A model generated the notes under the pieces. The model was given only the letters and a program-made list of their open reading frames with translations. It did not search any database and was not told where the DNA came from. Below are positions 24,742-34,257 of a DNA stretch of 34,257 nt, one piece after another (the first letter of the stretch is position 1; each line of letters starts with the position of its first letter). The translations under genes and the position numbers were made by a program. This DNA is from Micromonospora sp. 15K316 (GTDB lineage Bacteria > Actinomycetota > Actinomycetes > Mycobacteriales > Micromonosporaceae), in contig NZ_SMKG01000040.1 of assembly GCF_004348525.1 (NCBI RefSeq), positions 1 to 34,257 on the forward strand. Reading direction: 5' to 3'.

Positions 24742-24769
24742 CACCACGCCGCGCCGCCCCGACCATGGT

Positions 24770-24844
24770 TGATCATGAGGTTGCCCCGGCGACACGCCGC
24801 GCCGGCCGACGGCAACCTCATGATCACCGCAGTGATCTGCGCGG

Positions 24845-24850
<6 letters not shown>
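24770..24850 (-). promoter_or_regulatory. Overlapping hairpins between carB and pyrD
   Basis: A perfect 16-bp inverted repeat, TGATCATGAGGTTGCC (24770-24785) and its complement (24811-24826), encloses a 25-nt loop that itself has CCGGCG/CGCCGG (24786-24791, 24800-24805). Overlapping it are GATCAC/GTGATC (24822-24827, 24832-24837) and CAGTGA/TCACTG (24830-24835, 24845-24850), the last reaching the carB stop. The stems exclude each other, as in an attenuator, but there is no U tract. Confidence 0.55.
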
Positions 24851-28215
<3,365 letters not shown>

Positions 28216-28216
<1 letters not shown>

Positions 28217-29415
28217 CACTTACCGCCTTCGCTGTGGTTCCGGTCGAGGCCACGGCCCTCGCTGCGCCCCTGGTCGAGGCCACGGCCCTCGATCAACTCC
28301 GCGAAGCGGTCGAAGAGGTAGTCCGCGTCGTGCGGACCGGCCGCCGCCTCCGGGTGGTACTGCACCGTGAACGCGGGCACGTCCTTGGCCCGCAGCCCCT
28401 CGACCACGTTGTCGTTGAGGCAGACGTGCGACACCTCGACGCCGCCGAACGCGGTGTCGATCACCTGGTTCGGGACGACGGCCCCCACCCCGGCGCCGGG
28501 CACCTGCACCGCGAAGCCGTGGTTGTGGCTGGTGACCTCGACCTTGCCGGTCGACCGGTCCAGCACCGGCTGGTTGATGCCGCGGTGGCCGTAGCCGAGC
28601 TTGTAGGTGCCGAAGCCGAGCGCCCGGCCGAGGATCTGGCTGCCGAAGCAGATGCCGAAGAGCGGGATCCGCCGGCTCAGCACCTCCCGGGCCAGCGCCA
28701 CCGGGCCGTCGGCGGTCGCCGGGTCGCCCGGACCGGGCGAGAAGAAGACCGCGTCCGCGCCGGTGGCGAGCAGGTCGTCGATCGTGGACGACGCCGGCAG
28801 CACGTGCGTGGTGACCCCGCGGGCGGCCAGCCGCCGCGGCACGTTGCGCTTGATGCCCAGGTCCAGCGCGGCGACCGTGAACCGGTGCTCACCCTGCGCC
28901 GGCACCACGTACCGCTCGGCGGTGGTCACCTCGGCGGAGAGGTCCGCCCCGACCATCTCCGGGGTCTGGCGGACCCGGGCCAGCAGGGCCCGCGGGTCCT
29001 CCTCGACACTGGAGATGCCGACCCGCATGGCGCCGCGCTCCCGCAGGTGCCGGGTCAGCGCCCGGGTGTCCACCCCGGCGATGCCGACCACACCCTCTGC
29101 GGCGAGCCGGTCCTCCAGCCCACCGCTGGCGCGCCAGTTGGAGCCGATCCGGGCCGGGTCACGCACCACGTACCCGGCGACCCAGATCCGGGACGACTCG
29201 TCGTCCTCGCCGTTGACGCCGGTGTTGCCGATGTGCGGCGCCGTCTGCACCACCACCTGCCGGTGGTAGGAGGGGTCGGTGAGGGTCTCCTGGTAACCGG
29301 TCATGCCGGTGTTGAAGACCGCCTCGCCGAAGGTCTCCCCGACGCTGCCGTAGGCCTCGCCCTGGAACGTCCGCCCATCCTCGAGCACGAGGATTGCGGG
29401 CCTGCGCTTCACCAT
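28216..29415 (-). CDS. carA: Carbamoyl-phosphate synthase, small (glutaminase) subunit
   Basis: Hydrolyses glutamine and channels ammonia to CarB. The N-terminal CPSase domain (1-150) shows [13 protein letters not shown] and [17 protein letters not shown]; the class I glutamine amidotransferase domain (about 178-375) has Cys256 in GICFGSQ, and His354 and Glu356 in YHPEA. Residues 376-399 form a charged tail containing a ten-residue duplication, [10 protein letters not shown] and [10 protein letters not shown], coded by a 30-bp repeat; the family normally ends near 375. The ATG at 29415 follows GAAGGGA. A 58-base GC-rich palindromic gap separates it from pyrC. Confidence 0.97.
28242..28291. 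repeat. 30-bp-period direct repeat at the carA 3' end
   Basis: GGTCGAGGCCACGGCCCTCG occurs twice, at 28242-28261 and 28272-28291. The 30-base period keeps the carA frame and duplicates ten codons just before the stop. Confidence 0.85.
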
Positions 29416-29473
29416 GCCGCGTTCCCTTCGATCCGGACTGCGGAGCTCCGCTCCGCTGCACTCCTCGCTCGGA

Positions 29474-30751
29474 TCACTTGACAGCCTTTCCGTCCAGAAC
29501 CGTCGGCTCGCCGCGCAGGAAGGTCGCCACGACGCGACCCGGCAGCGTCATGCCGGCGTACGGGGTGTTGCGGCTCAGACTCGCCAGCTCACCGGGCTCG
29601 ACCACGTGCCGCGCGGCCGGGTCGATCAGGGTGAGGTTGGCCGGCACGCCCGGTGCCGGGTCGAGACCGTGGGACTCCAGCCCGGCGATCCGGGCCGGGG
29701 TACGGGACATCCGCTCGGCGATCACGTCCCAGCGGGGGCCGAGCACCTCCAGCGTGATCGAGAGCGCCGTCTCCAGGCCGAGCATCCCCGGCCGGGCGTA
29801 CGCCCACTCGCACTCCTTGTCCTCCACGGCGTGCGGCGCGTGGTCGGTGGCGACGATGTCGATCACCCCGTCGGCCAGCGCGGCACGCAGCGCGGCGACG
29901 TCCTCGTCGGTACGCAGCGGCGGGTTGACCTTGTAGACCGGGTCGTACGTCTCGGCCCGGACGTCGGTGAGCAGCAGGTGGTGCGGGGTCACCTCGGCGG
30001 TGACCCGTACGCCGCGGGCCTTGGCCTGGCGCAGCACCTCGACGCTGCCGGCGGTGGAGACGTGGCAGACGTGCAGGCGGCTGCCCACGTGCTCGGCGAG
30101 GAGCACGTCCCGGGCGATGATCGCCTCCTCGGCCACGGCCGGCCAGCCGGTGAGCCCGAGCCGCGTCGAGACCGCCCCCTCGTGCATCTGCGCGCCCTCG
30201 GTGAGGCGGGGCTCCTCGGCGTGCTGGGCGATGACCCCGTCGAAGGCCTTCACGTACTCCAGGGCGCGGCGCATCAGCCTCGGGTCGGCGACACAGTGCC
30301 CGTCGTCGGAGAAGATGCGGACCCGGGCGGCGGAGTCCGCCATCGCGCCGAGTTCGGCCAGCCGCTCGCCGGCCAGCCCGACCGTGACCGCGCCGATCGG
30401 CTGCACGTCGACCAGGCCGGCCTCGCGGCCGAGACGCCACACCTGCTCCACCACGCCGGCGGTGTCGGCGACCGGGGAGGTGTTCGCCATGGCGCAGACC
30501 GCCGTGTACCCGCCGAGCGCCGCCGCGCGCGAGCCGGACTCGACCGTCTCCGCGTCCTCACGGCCGGGTTCGCGCAGGTGGGTGTGGAGGTCGACGAGGC
30601 CGGGCAGGGCGACCAGCCCGGCGGCGTCGAGCACGGTGGCGCCGCCGGCGGCCAGGTCGGCGCCGGTCTCGGCGACCACGCCGTCGCGGATCAGCAGGTC
30701 GGTCGGCGCGCCGCCGAGCACACTGACCCCCTTGATGAGGTACGCGGTCAT
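29474..30751 (-). CDS. pyrC: Dihydroorotase, class I
   Basis: Cyclises carbamoyl aspartate to dihydroorotate. An amidohydrolase barrel of 425 residues with zinc ligands His56 and His58 in [10 protein letters not shown], a substrate Asn in MANTSP, further His residues (HVCHVST), and the catalytic TDHAPH. The position equivalent to the carboxylated lysine of class II enzymes reads Val (AVTVGLAG), consistent with class I dihydroorotases that use an Asp instead. ATG 30751 overlaps the pyrB stop (ATGA) and follows a GGGGGGAA tract. Upstream in-frame sequence is pyrB in another frame. Confidence 0.96.
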   Translation of the reverse strand: MTAYLIKGVSVLGGAPTDLLIRDGVVAETGADLAAGGATVLDAAGLVALPGLVDLHTHLREPGREDAETVESGSRAAALGGYTAVCAMANTSPVADTAGVVEQVWRLGREAGLVDVQPIGAVTVGLAGERLAELGAMADSAARVRIFSDDGHCVADPRLMRRALEYVKAFDGVIAQHAEEPRLTEGAQMHEGAVSTRLGLTGWPAVAEEAIIARDVLLAEHVGSRLHVCHVSTAGSVEVLRQAKARGVRVTAEVTPHHLLLTDVRAETYDPVYKVNPPLRTDEDVAALRAALADGVIDIVATDHAPHAVEDKECEWAYARPGMLGLETALSITLEVLGPRWDVIAERMSRTPARIAGLESHGLDPAPGVPANLTLIDPAARHVVEPGELASLSRNTPYAGMTLPGRVVATFLRGEPTVLDGKAVK

Positions 30752-31698
30752 GCGTTGTTCCCCCCGAGCAGCAGGTAGAGGACGGCCATCCGGACGGAGA
30801 CCCCGTTGGTGACCTGTTCGACGATGGTGGAGCGGGCCGAGTCGGCCACCTCGGGCGTGATCTCCATGCCCCGGTTCATCGGTCCGGGGTGCATGACGAT
30901 CGCGTGCTCGGGCAGCCGGCGCATCCGCTGCCCGTCGAGCCCGTAGCGGCGGGCGTACTCGCGGGCGGAGGGGAAGTAGGAGTCGCTCATCCGCTCCCGC
31001 TGCACCCGCAGCATCATCACCACGTCCGAGGTGGGCAGCACCGCGTCGAGGTCGTAGCAGACGGTGATGTCCGGTGCCTGGCCGGCGGTGTTCGCGCCGG
31101 CCGCCCTGGTGGCCCAGTCGACCGGGATCAGCGTGGGCGGACCGACGAGGGTCACCTTCGCGCCGAGGGTGGAGAGCAGCAGCACGTTGGAGCGGGCCAC
31201 CCGGCTGTGCAGCACGTCGCCGACGACCGCCACCGAGAGTCCGGCGAGCCGTCCCAGCCGGGAGCGCATGGTGTAGGCGTCGAGCAGCGCCTGGGTGGGG
31301 TGTTCGTGGGTGCCGTCGCCGGCGTTGACCACCGAGCCGTCCACCCACTCGGCCAGCCGGTGCGCGGCGCCGGAGGCGGGGTGGCGGACGACCACCGCGT
31401 CCGCGCCCATCGCCTGGAGGGTGAGTGCCGTGTCCTTCAGGCTCTCGCCCTTGGCGACGCTGGAGCCCTTGGCGGAAAAGTTGATCACGTCGGCGCTGAG
31501 TCGCTTCGCCGCCGCCTCGAACGAGATCCGGGTCCGGGTGGAGTCCTCGTAGAAGAGGTTCACCACCGTGCGCCCGCGCAGCGCGGGCAGCTTCTTGACC
31601 TCGCGGCCGGCGACCGTGGCCATCTCGGCCGCGGTGTCCAGGATCCGGGTGGCGGTGGCGGCGTCCAGGTCGGTGCCGGAGAGCAGGTGCCGGATCAT
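30748..31698 (-). CDS. pyrB: Aspartate carbamoyltransferase catalytic chain
   Basis: Condenses carbamoyl phosphate with aspartate, the committed pyrimidine step. The 316-residue chain has the carbamoyl-phosphate loop STRTR (53-57) in [12 protein letters not shown], the [10 protein letters not shown] and [13 protein letters not shown] segments, and [11 protein letters not shown] near 264. There is no pyrI next to it, as expected for this phylum; regulation is at the operon level by PyrR. The ATG follows GGAGG and overlaps the pyrR stop (ATGA). Activity probably couples with the downstream dihydroorotase. Confidence 0.97.
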   Translation of the reverse strand: MIRHLLSGTDLDAATATRILDTAAEMATVAGREVKKLPALRGRTVVNLFYEDSTRTRISFEAAAKRLSADVINFSAKGSSVAKGESLKDTALTLQAMGADAVVVRHPASGAAHRLAEWVDGSVVNAGDGTHEHPTQALLDAYTMRSRLGRLAGLSVAVVGDVLHSRVARSNVLLLSTLGAKVTLVGPPTLIPVDWATRAAGANTAGQAPDITVCYDLDAVLPTSDVVMMLRVQRERMSDSYFPSAREYARRYGLDGQRMRRLPEHAIVMHPGPMNRGMEITPEVADSARSTIVEQVTNGVSVRMAVLYLLLGGNNA

Positions 31699-32279
31699 GA
31701 GGTGGTACCTCCGTAGAGCTTGACCCCGTCCGCGCCGTCGGTCTCCGCGAGCGTGACCTTGACGCTCTCGGCCAGTGAGGTCGGGATGTTCTTGCCCACG
31801 TAGTCGGCGCGGATGGGCAGCTCCCGGTGACCCCGGTCGACCAGGACGGCGAGCTGCACCGAGGCCGGGCGGCCCACGTCGTTGAGCGCGTCGAGCGCGG
31901 CCCGGACCGTCCGCCCGGAGAAGAGCACGTCGTCGACGAGGATGACCCGCTTCCCGTCGATGCCACCGGGCGGCAGCTGGGTGGGGCCGATCGCGCGGGT
32001 GGCGTGCCGCCGCAGGTCGTCTCGGTAGAGAGTGATGTCGAGCACACCTACCGGTACGGCCACGTCCTCGAAGGTGCTGATCCGGGCGGCGAGGCGTCGC
32101 GCGAGGGGTGCGCCCCGGGTGGGAATACCGAGCAGGACGGTGTCGGCGGCGCCCTGGGTCTTCTCCAGGATCTGGTGGGCGATGCGGTCGACCACGCGCT
32201 GGACGTCGGCGCTGGCGAGGATCACCTTCACCGAGGGTTGCCGCACGGGTGGTGATTCGGCAGCCGGTGGGCAGGCCAC
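31695..32279 (-). CDS. pyrR: Pyrimidine operon regulator PyrR / uracil phosphoribosyltransferase
   Basis: Binds a hairpin in pyr mRNA when UMP or UTP is high and lowers expression; many members also make UMP from uracil and PRPP. The 194-residue chain has the PRPP loop [13 protein letters not shown] (112-124), [10 protein letters not shown] (51-60) and [10 protein letters not shown]. The start is GTG 32279, fixed by AAGGAGG seven bases upstream; earlier in-frame codons cross the PyrR-binding hairpin and are rejected. First gene of the pyr operon; overlaps pyrB by four bases. Confidence 0.96.
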   Translation of the reverse strand: MACPPAAESPPVRQPSVKVILASADVQRVVDRIAHQILEKTQGAADTVLLGIPTRGAPLARRLAARISTFEDVAVPVGVLDITLYRDDLRRHATRAIGPTQLPPGGIDGKRVILVDDVLFSGRTVRAALDALNDVGRPASVQLAVLVDRGHRELPIRADYVGKNIPTSLAESVKVTLAETDGADGVKLYGGTTS

Positions 32280-32311
32280 GGCAGACCTCCTTCCCCGCCT
32301 CACGGGACGGG
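32280..32311 (-). promoter_or_regulatory. PyrR-binding hairpin next to the pyrR ribosome-binding site
   Basis: On the minus strand CCCGTCCCGTGAGGCGGG (32311-32294) forms a stem whose loop region TCCCGTGAGG fits the PyrR loop consensus UCCnGnGAGG. One base later comes the Shine-Dalgarno AAGGAGG (32292-32286). Binding of PyrR could therefore block ribosome access to pyrR and, through coupled overlaps, the operon. No terminator/antiterminator pair is seen. Confidence 0.75.
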
Positions 32312-32484
32312 TCGTTAAAGGATGTCGGACGCCTCCGCCGCTGGCCGCGGACGACCTACGCGAAGGCTTCACGCCACGTTACCAGTGGTCACCGGCCCGG
32401 CCGCCGCCGGCTACTGACCACCGGATCAGCGTCACGAATGGGGATGACTCCCCCCGCGCTCCCCAACGGTAAGGTCACGAACAC

Positions 32485-32513
32485 TTGACCAGGTTGCTCA
32501 ATCCCCGTACCGT
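32485..32513 (+). promoter_or_regulatory. bldD promoter (TTGACC-17-TACCGT)
   Basis: TTGACC (32485-32490), a 17-bp spacer and TACCGT (32508-32513) form a good housekeeping-sigma promoter about 55 bases before the bldD ATG. The rest of the 32312-32484 region must hold the divergent pyr promoter, for which I see no clear -35/-10 pair. A TGGTCA/TGACCA inverted repeat lies near 32387-32428. Confidence 0.6.
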
Positions 32514-32525
32514 CACGCTCCGTAG
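32513..32525 (+). promoter_or_regulatory. Possible BldD autoregulatory site
   Basis: TCACGCTCCGTAG resembles the BldD consensus TNACNC(A/T)GNGTNA, with two mismatches at fixed positions, and overlaps the end of the -10 box and the start site. BldD is known to repress its own gene in Streptomyces; assignment here is inference. Confidence 0.35.
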
Positions 32526-32567
32526 CGAAATCGCTGGGAGAACCCCCGCAGCACTGGGAGTGTCCGA

Positions 32568-33056
32568 ATGCCCTCTGAATACGCCAAGTCTCTGGGTGCC
32601 CGCCTGCGCTCGATCCGCCAGCAGCAGGGGCTCTCCCTGCAGGGGGTGGAGGAGAAGTCGAACGGGCGGTGGAAGGCCGTCGTGGTCGGCTCGTACGAGC
32701 GCGGTGACCGGGCCGTCACGGTGTCCCGCCTGGCCGAGCTCGCCGACTTCTACCGCGTGCCGGTCTCGGAGCTGCTGCCCGACGGCAGCGGGGTCCGCCA
32801 CGAGCCCACGAGCAAGATCGTGCTGGACCTGGAGCGGCTCTACGACGAGGCCTCCGAGGACCTGGCCTACGTCGCCCGCTACGCCCGCGCCATCCAGCAG
32901 CAGCGCGGCGACTACAACGGGCGGGTGCTCTCGATCCGCGCCGACGACCTGCGCGCGCTGGCGATCGTCTACGACGCCTCGCCGTCGGGTCTGATCGAGC
33001 GGCTCACCGAGCACGGTGTGCTCGTCGCCGACCCGCGGGCGTTCTTCGCCTCCTGA
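32568..33056 (+). CDS. bldD: Developmental regulator BldD (c-di-GMP effector)
   Basis: DNA-binding master repressor of development in sporulating actinobacteria; c-di-GMP makes it dimerise and bind. The 162-residue protein has an N-terminal helix-turn-helix of the XRE type (about 8-72: LRSIRQQQGLSLQGVEE ... VTVSRLAELADFYRVP) and a C-terminal domain with the c-di-GMP signature R-x-D-x8-R-x-x-D, here R113-G-D115 and R124-A-D-D127. ATG 32568 follows GGGAG eight bases upstream. It diverges from the pyr operon and converges with nusB; a perfect palindrome terminates it. Confidence 0.97.
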   Translation: MPSEYAKSLGARLRSIRQQQGLSLQGVEEKSNGRWKAVVVGSYERGDRAVTVSRLAELADFYRVPVSELLPDGSGVRHEPTSKIVLDLERLYDEASEDLAYVARYARAIQQQRGDYNGRVLSIRADDLRALAIVYDASPSGLIERLTEHGVLVADPRAFFAS

Positions 33057-33068
33057 CCGGCGCAACAG

Positions 33069-33112
33069 CAGCAGAAAGGGCCCGTGCCGTACGGCACGGG
33101 CCCTTTCTGCTG
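33069..33112. terminator. Bidirectional terminator, perfect 44-bp palindrome
   Basis: The sequence is its own complement over 44 bases, centred between 33090 and 33091 (arms of 22, core CCGTACGG). It lies 12 bases after the bldD stop and 24 before the nusB stop, so it serves both convergent genes. GAAAGGG/CCCTTTC inside each arm gives short T runs on both strands. Confidence 0.88.
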
Positions 33113-33136
33113 TCCGGTGTGGCGCGCGGGGTCGTC

Positions 33137-33571
33137 TCAGCGGGTGGCGTACTCGGCGATCCGGCCGAGCAACCCGTTGAGGAACCGTGGCGAGTCGTCG
33201 GTCGACATCTGCCGGGCCAGCTCGACCGCCTCGCTGATCGCCACCGCGTCGTCGATCTCGTCGAGGTAGAGCAGCTCGTAGACGGCGATCCGGGCGAGGT
33301 TGCGGTCGACCGCGGGCATCCGGTCCAGCGTCCACCCCTCGGCGTAGCTGGCGATCAGCTCGTCGATCCGGTCGAGCCGGTCGGCGACCCCCTCGACCAG
33401 GCTCACCGCGTAGCCCAGGTGCTCGGGGTGGGGTCGCTCGATGCGCTCCAGGTAGCCGGCCAACACCTCCACGGGCGGCTGGTCGCGCAGATCGGCCTCG
33501 AAGAGCACGTCGAGCGCCCGCTTGCGCGCCTTGCGGCGCGCCGGCATCTGCTGTTTGGGACCCTCAGCCAT
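33137..33571 (-). CDS. nusB: Transcription antitermination factor NusB
   Basis: Binds boxA RNA with NusE (S10) to stop premature termination in rRNA operons. The 144-residue all-helical protein shows RRKARKRALDVLFEADLR (12-29), an internal DRMPAVDRNLARIAVYELLY segment and the C-terminal FLNGLLGRIAEY. The start ATG overlaps the efp stop by one base (TGATG), so translation is coupled. Confidence 0.96.
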   Translation of the reverse strand: MAEGPKQQMPARRKARKRALDVLFEADLRDQPPVEVLAGYLERIERPHPEHLGYAVSLVEGVADRLDRIDELIASYAEGWTLDRMPAVDRNLARIAVYELLYLDEIDDAVAISEAVELARQMSTDDSPRFLNGLLGRIAEYATR

Positions 33572-34128
33572 CAGGAGCGGCCGAGGTAACGGCCGTCGCG
33601 GGTGTCGACCTTGATCTTCTCGCCGGTGGTGATGAAGAGCGGCACCTGCACGGTCGCGCCGGTCTCGACGGTCGCCGGCTTGTTGCCGCCCGTGGAGCGG
33701 TCGCCCTGCAGGCCCGGCTCGGTGTAGGTGACCTCGAGCACGACGCTGGTCGGCAGCTCGATGTAGAGCGGCACGCTCTCGTGGGTGGCGACGGTCGCCT
33801 CGGCCTCGGGCAGCAGGTAGTTCGCCGCCTCGCCGACGGTGCCGCCGGGCACGGTGATCTGGTCGAAGGTCTCCAGATCCATGAAGACGTAGTCCTCGCC
33901 GTCGGCGTAGAGGTACTGCATGGTGCGCTTGTCGACGGTCGCGGTCTCGACCTTGGTGCCCGCGTTGAAGGTCTTGTCGACGACCTTGCCGGAGAGCACG
34001 TTCTTCAACGTGGTGCGCACGAAGGCACCACCCTTACCGGGCTTGACGTGCTGGAACTCGACTACGGCCCAGAGCTCCCCGTCGAGGTTGAGTACCAGGC
34101 CGTTCTTCAGGTCGTTGGTGGTGGCCAT
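33571..34128 (-). CDS. efp: Elongation factor P
   Basis: Helps ribosomes through proline-rich stretches. The 185-residue chain has three barrel domains: KOW-like (1-64), OB (65-128) and a C-terminal OB (129-185). The tip loop reads KPGKGGAF with Lys32 at the position modified in E. coli; no modification genes are in the window. The last residues DGRYLGRS are typical. The ATG follows AAGGCAGGAA. A TAGACT box upstream gives a promoter shared with nusB. Confidence 0.97.
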   Translation of the reverse strand: MATTNDLKNGLVLNLDGELWAVVEFQHVKPGKGGAFVRTTLKNVLSGKVVDKTFNAGTKVETATVDKRTMQYLYADGEDYVFMDLETFDQITVPGGTVGEAANYLLPEAEATVATHESVPLYIELPTSVVLEVTYTEPGLQGDRSTGGNKPATVETGATVQVPLFITTGEKIKVDTRDGRYLGRS

Positions 34129-34166
34129 TTCCTGCCTTGATCATCAATTGGCGGACAGACCTGCAA

Positions 34167-34172
34167 AGTCTA
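34167..34172 (-). promoter_or_regulatory. -10 box of the efp-nusB promoter
   Basis: Minus-strand TAGACT, about 40 bases before the efp ATG, matches the same strong -10 form seen before def. The -35 position is not recognisable. The remaining sequence to 34257 shows no gene. Confidence 0.45.
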
Positions 34173-34257
34173 CTAGTCCCGCCGGGGTTCGGCCCGGCTC
34201 CACCCGGCCCGCAGCTCCGACCCGCCGCCGTCCGCCCCGGCCGGACCCCGTCCGCGC

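Noticed and set aside
29416..29473. Palindrome-rich pyrC-carA gap as a terminator
   Set aside because: GCGGAGCTCCGC and GATCCG/CGGATC are present, but arms are short and the genes belong to one operon; too weak to call.

Overview
The window is about 34 kb of very GC-rich DNA. Open frames have G/C at almost every third codon position, GTG starts are common, and the gene order is the conserved actinobacterial block efp-nusB-bldD-pyr-mihF-gmk-rpoZ-coaBC-metK-priA-def-fmt-rsmB-rpe-rib. Protein flavour and the pair of lipoproteins suggest Micromonosporaceae (Micromonospora or a close relative); this is inference, not a database result. Almost everything is on the minus strand, so the functional order runs from high to low coordinates. 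The plus-strand genes are bldD and two tandem lipoproteins. No tRNA, rRNA, CRISPR array, IS element or prophage gene was seen.

Region by region, from the right. Elongation factor P and nusB (34128-33137) converge on bldD, with a perfect 44-bp palindrome between. bldD, the c-di-GMP-responsive developmental regulator, diverges from the pyrimidine operon pyrR-pyrB-pyrC-carA-carB-pyrD-pyrF (32279-22042), whose first ribosome-binding site lies beside a PyrR-binding hairpin. Two unusual non-coding stretches interrupt this operon: overlapping hairpins between carB and pyrD, and an 831-bp spacer between pyrD and pyrF that holds a 21-bp modular tandem repeat. Next come mihF, a strongly degenerate guanylate kinase homologue in the usual gmk position, rpoZ, coaBC, metK and priA. 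A P-loop kinase/ParB-like fusion gene of unknown role follows, then def-fmt-rsmB.

Two plus-strand lipoprotein paralogues of the septum-formation type (9670-11529) converge on rsmB across a perfect 18-bp-arm hairpin. Then follow rpe, coupled to a REC-GGDEF-like response regulator, and the riboflavin operon ribD-ribE-ribM-ribBA-ribH under a clear FMN riboswitch. The left end holds an alpha/beta hydrolase, hisE, hisG and a YdcZ/DUF606 membrane protein overlapping hisG.

How the genes work together: the window covers de novo UMP synthesis, riboflavin supply with a likely riboflavin importer, the first two steps of histidine synthesis, CoA and SAM synthesis, N-formyl-methionine handling, and a core of transcription, translation and nucleoid genes. 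The points most worth a second look are the degenerate Gmk, the kinase/ParB fusion, the repeat spacer inside the pyr operon, the twin lipoproteins and the missing canonical start of priA.
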